Assembly (NCBI GenBank): GCA_037447655.1
Contig: JBBHKE010003325.1
Location: 1-32,500, forward strand
Length of the DNA stretch: 32,500 bases
Direction of reading: 5' to 3'
From: Zygnema cylindricum
Lineage: Eukaryota; Streptophyta; Zygnematophyceae; Zygnematales; Zygnemataceae
This document shows positions 7,755 through 18,254 of this stretch, in pieces. A program made the position numbers and the translations under genes. Numbering within the stretch: position 1 is the stretch's first letter; the number at the start of each line of letters is the position of its first letter. A model generated the notes under the pieces. That model was not told where the DNA came from. It was given only the letters and a program-made list of their open reading frames with translations, and searched no databases.

Positions 7755-9870
7755 CTACAGTGGAACGTACCTACGAAACCTTCGTTATTTTCGTTTATTG
7801 CTTACCCGACCGTACCTGAAATTGTTTATTTCTTTTTCTGAATCACCCCACCGAATCCGGCCGGCCCCAAAAATTTGGCACCCGAATCTATTCCGGATCC
7901 GACGCGGGCAGGCGGGTATTGGTTGGGTACGGATTTGGATACCCGATTGCGACCTCTGCCCGCTGTAAGGTGACAAAACAATATTCCTCTTATTCCGTTG
8001 TACTGCGTCAATATCTTCGTGCACTAGTGAATGGATGGACCTCCGTCGTTTTGGTTGTTGAAAAGAGGGGTGGAAAAATAATCTACCTCCCTCGTCATCT
8101 TCCTTGTTTGTCCGTGTTTGATGCTTTTGAGCCTAAAAAGCACGAACGCCCAAAACATCGTTAAATAGAGCATGTGACATCCAAAGGAAACAACTTCCCA
8201 CCTCTCTATTAGGCGGTTTGAACAGTCGATGTTGGTATGCAGGTCCAAACAACGATGGCTTTTGATAGGGGGCTTTTTTTATGTAAATAACAAGGGGTCT
8301 TAGCTCTTAGTTATATAGATTATGACCGGTGACTTGGCCAAACTAGTATTATGAAACTGTTACAAACTCAACAAATGGGATTAATGAAGAAAGCGTGACG
8401 GAAAACCGTATGATATTCATACGAACATACAAAATATAATATGAAAAACAATGAGCATGGAGAAGCTAAACTAAAAGATACAAAATAATAATAAATTACT
8501 TGAAACTAACCCACACATAAAAATGGGCGAACTAACAAAATACGTAGAGAGAGATGACCAACACACTATAAACAGTATAAACGATCAAAACAAAAATTAC
8601 ACAAACAATCACCAAAATAACTTTGACCCACAAGGACGAATCCCTCAAATTCCTTAGCCTCGACGGAGCACGGTAAAGGAGGTTTGGCACATGTCAAATA
8701 TACCTTACCGCCGAGGTAGCACCAAATATAAGGCCACATACACATGGAAACAAAAGAAAATTATATTGCAAAATGTGAGGACTTTTAGTGACCGAATGTT
8801 AGATCGTGGACCATGGGTATAACATAACCCATCCAAAGAAATACCCAAACAACCAGAAAAAGTTTATCGTTATCGTAATGAGATTAGTCATAACATCAAA
8901 ACCCTCATGTCACGCTCTTTACTCTTATTGACATCACGCGTGGCCACACCAACAAGTTGGGCCAAGTACCCCAAACTGGTAACATAGGTTGGGTTCGCCA
9001 AAACAATATCTTAGAAAACAAGGAGGCACCAACCGGCAAAAAAACATTAATACGTCGTATAGTGGAGCGACGTGTGAAACCACACCACGAAGTGAAAGCT
9101 CCCCTTTGTAGGAATTTGTTGCAATATTGTCGCAAATTGTCCATGTTGGTTTTGTTCAGTTAAGCTATCGTTTGATCTAAAGTTAATAGGTATATTAAGA
9201 ATTATATTGTCTAAAAATAGATTAGGAAAAAATAAAACAAAAAAAACGGTTTAAATTTTGGAGAGTTGGGTTGCCCAAACCATGGCAATTATACAATAAT
9301 TAAGCTAAAACGCCAGTGTAATAAAGAGGCTTCGCATTACTCTGGCTAAAAGTTAGCCAACTTTTAAGCACTTCTCATTTAAAAGAAGAAAAATGACCAA
9401 CAAAATCTCGTTTTTCGCTAACATTCATTTCACAACAACACAACGTTTTTCATGCGATTGTTGGACAACCGTACACAATTGCATTTGGCAAAACAAATCA
9501 ACCAGTTTAAAAAACATGTATCTTTGTAGAAATTAATGGTTCTTTTAGTATTTTTTAGGTATAAAATTAAATGCAAAAAAGAAGCTAATGCAGTCTGCCT
9601 CTAACTCCTCTCTTCAGCTCCCACATTTGTCGTAGTAATTGAAGGTTAAAGAGGGAGATAGAGCCATGGCTGCCTGTGCTATGTCTCTAGAGGGAGACAA
9701 GCAGATGTTTTAGTAGATTTACTAAAAGGGTACTTGACAGACCCAGGATTTGATCTTGGTACCTACCATCTATAAAGCAATCCAGCAGAAGTTAGCTTTA
9801 TCCTCAAGTCTAGAATGGGTGCTGAGACATATGGGGTTTGACAAATATATAAAATGTTAGGCGTGAACAA
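7755..9870. other. Long intergenic region; one unrecognised open frame
   Basis: Mostly AT-rich with no known element. A frame open from about 8898 to 9164 (plus) encodes a basic stretch containing KKTLIRRIVERRVKPHHEVK. It has no ATG near its start and matches no family I know, so it may be a relic of a mobile element or chance. A 15-codon frame MAACAMSLEGDKQMF starts at about 9666 in a favourable start context but is too short to call. Confidence 0.3.
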
Positions 9871-10490
9871 ATTCACTTAACGGTAACTATAGACGTCGTG
9901 TATGGATACATTTTTGTAAAGTACGGAGTACGGTACGGTTCCGAAACGGATACCGGGCAATTTGTTTCGACAGCGAAACAAATATCGCGCAACAATTTAA
10001 GACGGCTACGATTAAAACCCGGTATTGATCGGACGGCCGCGAAGGATGCCGAGATCACAGAATAGGATTTTGGCGGTTTTCGGTCACCGCCACATCGATT
10101 GACACGTGGCGCGACCACATTGGATTACGACATCTCCGGGGATTACTGGAACGATTCCAGATATGACATGTGTCGACTGGTAGGCCATGTCGTACAATGG
10201 CTGTACATAAAGTACACCGACACCTGTACCTTTCTGTACGACACTGTATTTTGATTGGTGCAGTACTTCAGTAATAGACGAGTTTCTACAACATAAAAAA
10301 ACAAAACCTATGCCACAAAGAGGTGTTATATTTATGCCACAAAAAAATACAAAATTTATGCCACAGAAAAGTCCAAAAAAGGATGGGATCCATAAATCAC
10401 GGAAACTCTTTCCTTTGCAGCATTCCCACCTTTCCTGTTTCACATCGCCTGTTCCAACTAATATAATTCATTTTTCCTAATATCTCATCC
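9871..10490. other. Intergenic region with three TTATGCCACA-type iterations
   Basis: TATGCCACA words recur about every 24-25 bp between 10309 and 10367. Long minus-strand frames at 9873-10118 and 10084-10443 exist, but the first starts at GTG and the second is partly the short repeat, so neither is called. A GACACGTGGC box lies near 10101. Confidence 0.35.
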
Positions 10491-11695
10491 ATTCATCCCC
10501 CCCCCTCTCTCTCTCCCCTATCCTCTACGATCAAATTATTTCTTCTTTCCCTTCTCTCAACCTCTCTCTAATCTCCCTGTTCCCCTCTTTCCAATTCCTT
10601 CCTCCTCTTTCCCTCTCTCTTCTTCCATCCTACAACCTCTGCCTCCTTCCATCTTCTCCCTTTGAGCCCCTTCCCTTTTCTACTACCTCCTCTAACAGCG
10701 TCGGCTTTATCCTCCCTCTCTCTCCCTCTCAATTAAACTTCATCCTCCAACTTTCTATCCTTCAGGCCTATTCAATTTTTTTCTGACTCTCTCATTAACC
10801 TCCCTCCTCTCTCTCCCACTTCACACTGTCTACATTCTAACTCTATCTTCCCCCTTCCTTCCTTTCCTTTTAGCCTCTAATATTTGAAGCATTATCCTCT
10901 CTTTCCCCTTTCTTCTCCCTTCACTTCTAAATATCCCTTTCCTTTCTCTCCGCTCTTCCCCCCTCCTCTCCCTATTCCCTTAACCTTCCCTTCCTCCCTC
11001 TGTCTCCCTCTCTCTCCCTCCCACTGCCTCTCTCCCTCCCTCTCCTTCCTCGAGCTCCCTCCCACTTCCACTCTCTCCCTTCCTCTGCCTCTCCCTCCCT
11101 ATCCCCCCTTCTCCCTCGCCCTCCCTCTCCCTCCCTATTCCTTCCTCTTCCTGTCCCTCTCCCTCCCTCTCGTTCTCTCCCTCTCTCGCTCCCTCCCCCA
11201 CTCTCTCTCTCCCTCTCCCTCTCTCCCCCTCTCTCCGTCTCTTTCTCTTTCCCTCCCTCTCTCCCTCCCCTTCCCTCACTTTTTTCTTTCCTCTCTTTCC
11301 CATTCCCTCTCATTTCCCTTCCCTCTCTTTTCCCTTCCCTCTCTTTACCCTTCCCTCTCTTTTCCCTTCCCTCTCTTTTCCCTTCCCTCTCTTTCCCCTT
11401 TCCTCTCTTTTCCCTTCCCTCTCTTTTCCCTTCCCTCTCTTTCCCCTTCCCTCTCTTTCCCCTTCCCTCTCTTTTCCCTTCCCTCTCTTTCCCCATTCCC
11501 TCACTTTACCCTTCCCTCTCTTTTCCCTTCCCTCTCTTTCCCCTTCCCTCTCTTTTCCCTTCCCTCTCTTTCCCCTTTCCTCTCTTTTCCCTTCCCTCTC
11601 TTTTCCCTTCCCTCTCTTTCCCCATTCCCTCTCTTTACCCTTCCCTCTCTTTTCCCTTCCCTCTCTTTCCCCTTCCCCCTCCCTCCCTTTCTGTC
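10490..11695. repeat. Polypyrimidine tract with a 16-bp minisatellite
   Basis: The plus strand is almost pure C/T for 1.2 kb. From about 11300 it becomes a regular array of CTCTTTTCCCTTCCCT (16 bp) with single-base variants. Three periods make 16 codons, which explains the long Ser/Pro/Leu/Phe frame at 10884-11825 and the Glu/Gly/Arg/Lys frames opposite. These are artefacts. Confidence 0.9.
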
Positions 11696-11752
11696 CTTCC
11701 ATCCCCACCTTTACGCTTCGCCCCATTTGCAGTCGCCAGGGCGGCCGCCGCC

Positions 11753-11902
11753 ATGGCTGCCGCGAGGAAGAAAATGTGTGCTCTCCCGCCCATGGTCGGC
11801 CGAAGAAAAAGATACGAGGCAATAGAAAACCAACTTGAAGGAACTGAAAAAACGAGAACAAAACGAAAAACGACAAGAGGTCAGCTTTTCCGTGTCGCGT
11901 AG
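11753..11902 (+). CDS. Possible small basic protein or first exon (unrecognised)
   Basis: The frame begins at ATG in an optimal eukaryotic start context, GCCGCCATGG, within a GC-rich island directly after the polypyrimidine tract. It encodes 49 residues starting MAAARKKMCALPPMVGRRKR, with further basic clusters (TKRKTTRG), then TAG. It could be the first exon of a spliced gene: AGAG|GTCAGC occurs near its end, and a second basic frame with DKKHKRPGRAGRL follows ACGTCACAG at about 11959. The two cannot be joined in frame with a convincing donor. No family is recognised. The CATTTGCAG before the start could be a 5' UTR acceptor. Confidence 0.33.
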   Translation: MAAARKKMCALPPMVGRRKRYEAIENQLEGTEKTRTKRKTTRGQLFRVA

Positions 11903-12228
11903 CGATGCAAAATAACGGCGTCACAGATTTGAGCTGGGCATCGACATTGGTGACGTCACAGGCCGGTGGGGATAAGAAACATAAACGCCCTGGTAGGGCG
12001 GGGCGTTTGGGCGTACGGAAACGAAGGTCGCTATATTAATGAATAGGTCGGATATCTTGAAAGGCAGATATTACTGGGGGAGGCACATCTAGCCCAGAGG
12101 ACACCTTGAAAGAGAAGAACCGGACCGTACTGTACTGTAATTGTAATTGTAACCTCCTAAAAAATTTATTTCATTGGTTCAATGTGCGACATCGCTGGAA
12201 AGGACAGTACACTACAGTACAGTACTGT

Positions 12229-12278
12229 ACAGTACAGTACAGTACAGTACAGTACTGTACTGTACTGTACTGTACTGT
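12229..12278. repeat. Perfect 50-bp palindrome, (ACAGT)5(ACTGT)5
   Basis: Five ACAGT units are followed directly by five ACTGT units, with the centre between 12253 and 12254 and no spacer. A related (CTGTA)n run lies at 12641-12665. Confidence 0.95.
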
Positions 12279-12559
12279 TCGAACAATGCGTAAAGTATAT
12301 GACACGTGTTTACCGTACGATTAGACTCCCCGTCAGCAATGTTTAAAAAAAAAGAAACCGTCCGAACAACGCTAGGAAAAAGGTAATTTGTGTAACGACA
12401 ATATTCGTAAACTAAAAAGTGAGGTTCTTTACGGTAAACAGTAATTCCTGTACCATTTCGTAATGTTTTTTACATTTTTTCCATAAATACAGCATATTTA
12501 CTGGAAATCTATGCAGATTCTACAAACAGGCTTACACTGTTACACTTGGCTCTACAAGC

Positions 12560-12830
12560 AAGCGTCAACACTGACCGTCGGATGTTGTACTCTTTCGCAT
12601 TCCGCGACGCAATCGCTGTATCCAGCCAGTTTGTGACTACAGTACTGTACTGTACTGTACTGTACCTCTCCTCAAGGAGTACACTGACCAGGAACTGGAC
12701 GTGTACGGACGAGCAATGACAACCATGTGCCCTTCGGACAGGTGGATGCAATCCAACGATAGCCACGAGAAAATCTTTGCGGACGATATGCTCCCGCGCG
12801 CCCTTTGCCATCCGTTGACCTTCGTGGAAA
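12560..12830. repeat. Diverged homologous segment, copy 1 (partner 22203-22490)
   Basis: It shares GACCGTCGGATG, CATGTGCC and GAGAAAATCTTTG/AAGAAAATCTTTG in collinear order with 22203-22490. Open frames exist on both strands of both copies, but single-base gaps break most of them. It could be an old gene family or transposon remnant; nothing in it is recognised. Confidence 0.45.
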
Positions 12831-13029
12831 ACATTTCGGGTTTTAAACATTACAACACAAGTACGCACGTACACTGTCGTAGTACGCAAGAAGAAATTTT
12901 AGTATTTTACATTCTAGCACTGTTGTACAGATTTTTTTGAGATTTTTTTCGGTTAATTTTAGTGAATCCTAAATTTTTATGCTTCCCGAAATAACGCGCC
13001 TAGCAAAATAAAGTGGTCCGCTCAGCTTC

Positions 13030-13239
13030 CCGTGGCAGTCGCGATCTTTGCGCTGTCGCCTTTTGCCGTACAACGCGACTCTGGATCCGAAAAGGGCCCT
13101 GAAGGAGCGGAGCTCGTACAATATTTTGTCCTCTGGAAGTTTGTGGCGCGTTTACTATACTAACAATATGTTATTTTCCACCTCCCGTAAACCTGTGAAA
13201 CTCGTGGCTCGCGAAACTATCACGGGCAGGATCACCTGA
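13030..13239 (+). other. Unrecognised open frame in a GC-richer island
   Basis: The frame is open for about 65 codons and ends in TGA at 13239. It encodes LDPKRALKERSSYN and KPVKLVARETITGRIT among others. No clear start or splice site defines it and no family is recognised. Confidence 0.2.
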
Positions 13240-13399
13240 CTTTTTGTTTTTTTCTATATTCTCAGTTGCAGTACGGTACACCGTATCTTTTTCTGTGTAT
13301 GCATGTGGATTTCAGTGCAGCGTCAGCCATTTCAGCAGGTCTGAAAAAACAAAAGGGAATATTCATCTGAACCACGATTTGATTGGACAACCACTTTGA

Positions 13400-13690
13400 C
13401 GCATTGCGGAGTTTCGTTGCGGCGTCAGCTTCGTTGGAAGAGGTTTACTGGGAGACAATTCCCAGACAGGGAATCCTCAGTATATCACTGTAGCTACAGA
13501 CCGATGACGTCGTTTTCACGATTTCTTACGCGTTTCAGTACGGAATTGCGTAAGACTCCGACAAACTTGACGGCAACGTACTGTCTTCTCAGATTTTACT
13601 TTTGACGACGATTTAAGCGTCCGCGTCTCTTTTCTAATCGGTCCGTTACGATTTCCGCGACTGCCATTCACGTTCGTGTCCGCGTTCGAA
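13400..13690. repeat. Left arm of a diverged inverted repeat (partner 14900-15180)
   Basis: TTTCAGTACGGAATTG, CCGACAAACTTGACGGC and TGACGACGATTTAA occur here in the order found on the opposite strand at 14972-15090. Weaker similarity continues inward to about 13690. The arms bracket the PIF/Harbinger-like element at 13910-14786. Confidence 0.5.
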
Positions 13691-13909
13691 CCTTGAGTTC
13701 GCGTGATAATTGGCAAGGAAAGTATTTCCCTGCCCTCAACCTATTCGTATGCGAAAAGAATCCCCAGTTCGTCCGGAATCCTTCATTTGCAGACCAATAG
13801 AAGGCCTCTATTTCTCCATCGCTTTTTCCTGCTGTCCCTCTCCCTTTTCCCGCTATTCTCTTTATCCTATCCAATCTCTCTATCCCTCGCATTTCCTTAC
13901 CTTCTCTTT

Positions 13910-14786
13910 GGGCGTGTCCCCTTGTAATCGTAACTTAGCAAACTTATTTTGTGTTTCAGCGAAGATTTTGTGTACACGTTTTTCAAGTGTCCCAATGCGC
14001 AAAACGAAATTGTTACTTAAGTTTATGGCGATTGTATACGTCGACAATGCTTGTGACGTTTGTCAACGTCTACAATCTGCATTGTTGCACCGCATTTTTT
14101 TATATTGCGTATGACATCGCATGTCTTTGCGTGACATTGTATACGTACAACCTCAAAGTTTGTGGTGTTCATGGTTGACGAAGATGCCTTTGCCTTTGCC
14201 TCTCATGTCTCATCGTCGTGAAATGATATTTAATTCTTAAGACCCCTACAAAAAAAAATGTATTGCATGCAAACGGACAAAACAAAAAAACCTGGTGAAC
14301 TACACCTTGAATGGTTATTAGCGTATAGAAATTATTAGTGTAAAGAAAAAATTAGCGTCATTCATTCTAATTTACTGCCAGGAGACGGGGCAAATTATGG
14401 TCCACGTCCTTAAATAGTGTAATTTATTATATTTAAGGTATCAATGTCAAAATTTTGGGGTGCCGATATAGCGTACATGAGGCTAATAACGATTCACGAT
14501 GTACTCTTCGTTGAAAACTTTTGAAATTGTGTGAAACGTGCGAAGGTGCTTTCATATTTGTGGAGTGGCGAAACTTTACTTTAAAAATCATATGTAATAT
14601 GTTTTAAGGTAAAGTTTGGAAATGGCGTGGCATGACGTGGTCGTTGGGTCGAAAAACACAAGACGACAACATGTAGTACATTCTAAGTTTGAAGTGGACG
14701 CAACTTGTAGTTTCAATTTTTCATTTTCTTCGCACGGTTGAAAACTACAAAAAAAAGCCAATGCTTTGGCACATGGGGATACATCC
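13910..14786. mobile_element. PIF/Harbinger-like MITE with nested TACACCG element
   Basis: The ends GGGCGTGTCCCCTTGT and ACATGGGGATACATCC are an imperfect inverted repeat related to those at 17818-18793. TTT flanks both sides (13907-13909 and 14787-14789). The interior matches the reverse complement of 3025-3809, including GTATACGTCGACAATGC and ACAAGACGACAACATGTAGT. It is interrupted by 14301-14503. Confidence 0.65.
14301..14503. mobile_element. TACACCG-family MITE, 203 bp, nested
   Basis: It runs from TACACCTTGAATGGTTATTA to CTAATAACGATTCACGATGTA and separates two halves of the PIF/Harbinger-like element. Confidence 0.7.
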
Positions 14787-14899
14787 TTTCTCTCTACAAT
14801 TTTTTTACGAACTATTGTATTGAAATACGTCAACAAATTGTTTCTCTTCGCAATTTTGACGGCTGCTAAAGAATGAATGTGTCGTTTGATTTCGTTTTT

Positions 14900-15180
14900 T
14901 TAAGTCCACAATGTTCGTGGACGCGTATGGCATCTGCGGAAGTCATAAACGAACGCTTGTAAAATAAACGCGCTTGCTCAAATCGTCGTCAGAATATCAA
15001 ACGTTGAAACTACACCGCCGTCAAGTTTGTCGGAAGCCTTACACAATTCCGTACTGAAAAGCGTTATTTTATTTTGAAAACGACGTCGGTCGGGTCTGCG
15101 AATATCGTCCTCTAGTTTATTTTCTCCTGTGGCGACAATTTGTTTTAAACAAATTGGCACGTTGGAACCTGATTTAGCGT
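14900..15180. repeat. Right arm of the diverged inverted repeat (partner 13400-13690)
   Basis: On the minus strand the arm overlaps an open frame at 15214-14978 containing GENKLEDDIRRPDRRRFQNK. An adjoining frame at 15362-15174 contains NILIGDVNFNKFCRRDM in another phase. Together they could be a frameshifted old gene. The corresponding frame in the left arm is broken. Confidence 0.4.
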
Positions 15181-15189
15181 TCATCCGGT

Positions 15190-15960
15190 TCGGGCAGGCG
15201 AACAAAACATCCAAAACAAATTTGAAGGCCTTTTGTCAGCATATCTCGCCGACAGAATTTATTGAAATTGACATCTCCGATTAAAATATTAACCCCAATA
15301 TTTGACGATTCTCGCTTAAGGGCCATGAGTGGCATTGAGTACGTCACTCCAATTGATAACAAAACAAAAAAAACGTTCTGAACGTCGTGGATCCGGTACT
15401 AGTTTTCAAAAAATTCCACGTGGCGTCTCGTTATTCGTCAGTGGGATAGACAAAAGTTGCCGATGGCCTTCGATACTGGAAATTGTTGCTACCGAGAATC
15501 GGGCTAAAATGATTTTAACGGAATGTTTGCCTTCCAAAGTCTCTCCGCACCGTACCCTATTTACAAATCAAGATCTTTTTTTGTCATTTTACCAGATTCT
15601 GTACGACGGTCTTTCTTGTTGCCGACACCAACAAACACAAAAAAACAAGAGAATCGGTGAATGTTCGGAAGCGCGTCGTATTGACTGACCGTTAAGATAT
15701 CCACGCGCAAAGCGACAATTTTAACGTTTCTGCCTGAGAGACTGCCTGTTCGGTCACTATTTCAGTTTATCGTTTTGGCTTTTTCTAACGGCTATCCCAA
15801 ACATTCAAACAAATTGCGAGTACTTCCAAAATGCTTTGTCTTTTGTTCACCTCTCTGACGTCTTCGACCCATTTCACGGTCGTTTTTCGCGAGCCCATGG
15901 GAAAGCTAATTTTTTAACCACAATTGAGTACGGAAATAGTCATTTTTTTAATAAAAATAA
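15190..15960. other. Intergenic, no recognised element
   Basis: Moderate GC content. An open plus-strand frame at 15329-15688 has no recognisable motif. No splice pattern or repeat supports a gene. Confidence 0.3.
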
Positions 15961-15996
15961 CCCCAAAGGGTGCTGACTAATCAGCACATTTTGGGG
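15961..15996. other. 16-bp stem hairpin
   Basis: CCCCAAAGGGTGCTGA pairs with TCAGCACATTTTGGGG at 14 of 16 positions around a CTAA loop. Confidence 0.7.
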
Positions 15997-16440
15997 CTTC
16001 GCGCCATGGGTCAAAAGGTACTTATTTGTCCCTGTTCTATTCACACAAAAGGGGTAAAATAGGCCTAGTGAGCTGACTCTTATCGAACTACGCCTTTTTA
16101 CGCCGTGTGCAAAATAGACGCCGTGTTATGCAAAACTTTTGACCTTTATTTTGTACCTCTGGCCCAATCACAGCTAGCCACGTGGAATTTACAAGGAAAA
16201 TATATGAAAAGTCGGGAAGAAAGAAAAAAAATCTGATTACTTTTGTTTCCGCTGCTTTGCGCGTCTAAAAACTTTTGTGGGTTTAATTCCAAACTGGAGC
16301 GAATCAATATTCCTTTATCTTTTTTTTTTTTCTTCCGACGGCTAAAAGTGAAAAGGCGTTTCTACAAATTCTTAGCGTTTCTGTTTTTTTTCCGTACATT
16401 ACACGCTACCAAAATAGCTGGACCACTGATTTCTTGCGAC

Positions 16441-16470
16441 TCAATGATTGGCAATGATGCCAATCATTGA
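16441..16470. other. Perfect 13-bp stem hairpin
   Basis: TCAATGATTGGCA is followed by the loop ATGA and its exact complement TGCCAATCATTGA. Confidence 0.9.
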
Positions 16471-16599
16471 TATTTGGCGCTCTCCTTTTGTCGGTTAGCG
16501 TGGTTTGCTCTCGACCTTGAAATGACCGCTATCCATCAATGCAGCCTCAAAAAAGACAAAACAGCAAACCGCGATAACAACACGACACATGGTTGACTT

Positions 16600-17024
16600 A
16601 TGCGAAACAGAAACATCCAAAAATATGTCTGCCAGAAGGAGGCTTTACATGGAAATTTTGCGACTTATTTGAATTTTGAAACGGTCCTCGCACGCGTCTC
16701 CTACAAATACAAACGCCAAAGAAAAGTCAGCTGCTTGTCCCATTCATCGGCCTTCCTTTACGGGGTAAGTACACACGCCAGTATTGGTGTAACTGCCAGC
16801 AAACCATGTGATAGTACAAATATCGTACATATTTGATATGCTTATGTACGATTACGTCAATCTCTAAGCAAGAAACCGCTTCTCGTTTGTCCGTTACGGA
16901 CCTTTCTATCGACAATAAAGGCCAACCTCCATGGGGCGAGAGAGTGGGGCTAATTGCTGAATACCGTACATTATCGTACCATATGTTACACCACCAATCG
17001 TTATTAGCGTTTATAAATTATTAG
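16600..17024 (+). CDS. Candidate two-exon gene, unrecognised, ending inside a MITE
   Basis: Exon 1 (16600-16764) opens at ATG and encodes 55 residues, including NIQKYVCQKEALHG and VSYKYKRQRKVS. It ends GGG|GTAAGT, a consensus donor. Exon 2 could start after CTCTAAG at 16869 and stays in phase 0, encoding QETASRLSVTDLSIDNKGQP, then ERVGLIAEYRTLSYHM. Its last dozen codons and stop fall inside the MITE that begins at 16987. The 104-bp intron is short beside those of hslU. No domain is recognised, and a chance pair of open frames cannot be excluded. Confidence 0.3.
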
Positions 17025-17557
17025 TGTTAAAAATAAATTAGCGTTATTAACGCTAGATTGAGTTTTTCAAGATTTCGAGAAAATAAGTTTACGCTAGAGC
17101 TAATTGATCCACAACGCTGATTTGGGTACAACGGACCTGCCATCAGGATCTTCACAGTAAAATAGGTAAAGTACAGAATCTGACAAATGGTACACCGTCG
17201 CGTCGTTTTACTCTAATTTATTCATAACTCTAATTTGGGTTTTCTCACGATATAATTAATTTGCGACCAATCTTTTTACACTAAAATAGGTACGATCTCA
17301 TTCTGCCTTTCGTTCTAAGAGCACTTACGTGCGATCGCGATTATTTAATCCATGTTTTGTGCTTTTTTACTCATCAAAGTACCATTTTGTACGGAGTGAC
17401 ACGTCCGTACATCACACTATTCAATAATATTTTTAATTCAAATTAATAACGCTAATTCACCAGAACTTTAATTAACGTAAAAAAAGAATTAGTGTTGTTA
17501 ATTATATTTCAGGTTTTGGGGTCAAAAATTGGGGGAGCCGATTTAGCGTTCGGTGTA
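16987..17557. mobile_element. TACACCG-family MITE, 571 bp
   Basis: The left end TACACCACCAATCGTTATTA and a right end with GCCGATTTAGCGTTCGGTGTA bound it. The interior has several TTAGCGTTATTAACGCTA-type inverted motifs, common in this family. The right end is shorter than usual, so the boundary is less sure. Confidence 0.5.
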
Positions 17558-17817
17558 CCGTTATAGCTAGAATCTGGACGTTTAAAAAATGAGATACGAC
17601 AAACGATGCAATGACAACGCTACACGTCTTATAGGTCATGTTTTTTTTTACAGAGTAGATGCCAACCAACCAATGCCAGTGTTTTACTTTTTTCAAATAT
17701 TTAAAGTCGTCAAAGGTTTTTTAAGCTTATTTACCTTGTTTTGGTGGTACCACGTAGGCTTGTTTCAAATATTAGAATCGTCAAAGATTGTCAAATTTGT
17801 AGGAGTGTAATATCTTA

Positions 17818-18222
17818 GGGTGTGTGCCCATGTAACCGAAACTTTAAAATGTTGCTTTGGATTTTAGCGCAAATTTTACAGTGTACTTTTCAAAGTGTTC
17901 CTTTGTCAATAGTTACTTGGACCTTCGGTACTTGAAATATGTTACAGTTGTAGACGTCTACAAAATGTGAGACAGAGTTTGAAACGAAACACATACGACT
18001 ACGAAACTTCCTAAAATTGTTGACGTCTACAAAAACGGCGACGATTATCGACGTCGAGGTTTTTGTGACATTGTAGATGTTTAGGGTTTTGTGACATAGC
18101 GAAGTCATGCTGTTTTGTGACGTCATCAGTACGTAAATTTCCCGCCATGGCTTCCCGATTTCTTTTTCTTATCTTTTATCATAAGGCATGCCATCAAACT
18201 AAGACTCAAAAATATCATAAAA

Positions 18223-18254
<32 letters not shown>

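Noticed and set aside
9730-9790. Possible tRNA-derived SINE (GGATTTGATCTTGG resembles an inverted B box)
   Set aside because: No A box at proper spacing, no tail and no second copy in the window.
10884-11825. 313-codon Ser/Pro/Leu/Phe open frame, and Glu/Gly/Arg/Lys frames on the opposite strand
   Set aside because: They are translations of a C/T tract with a 16-bp period, which stays open on both strands by composition alone.
12106-12324. 72-codon frame with Tyr/Thr/Val/Gln/Cys repeats
   Set aside because: It translates the ACAGT/ACTGT palindrome.
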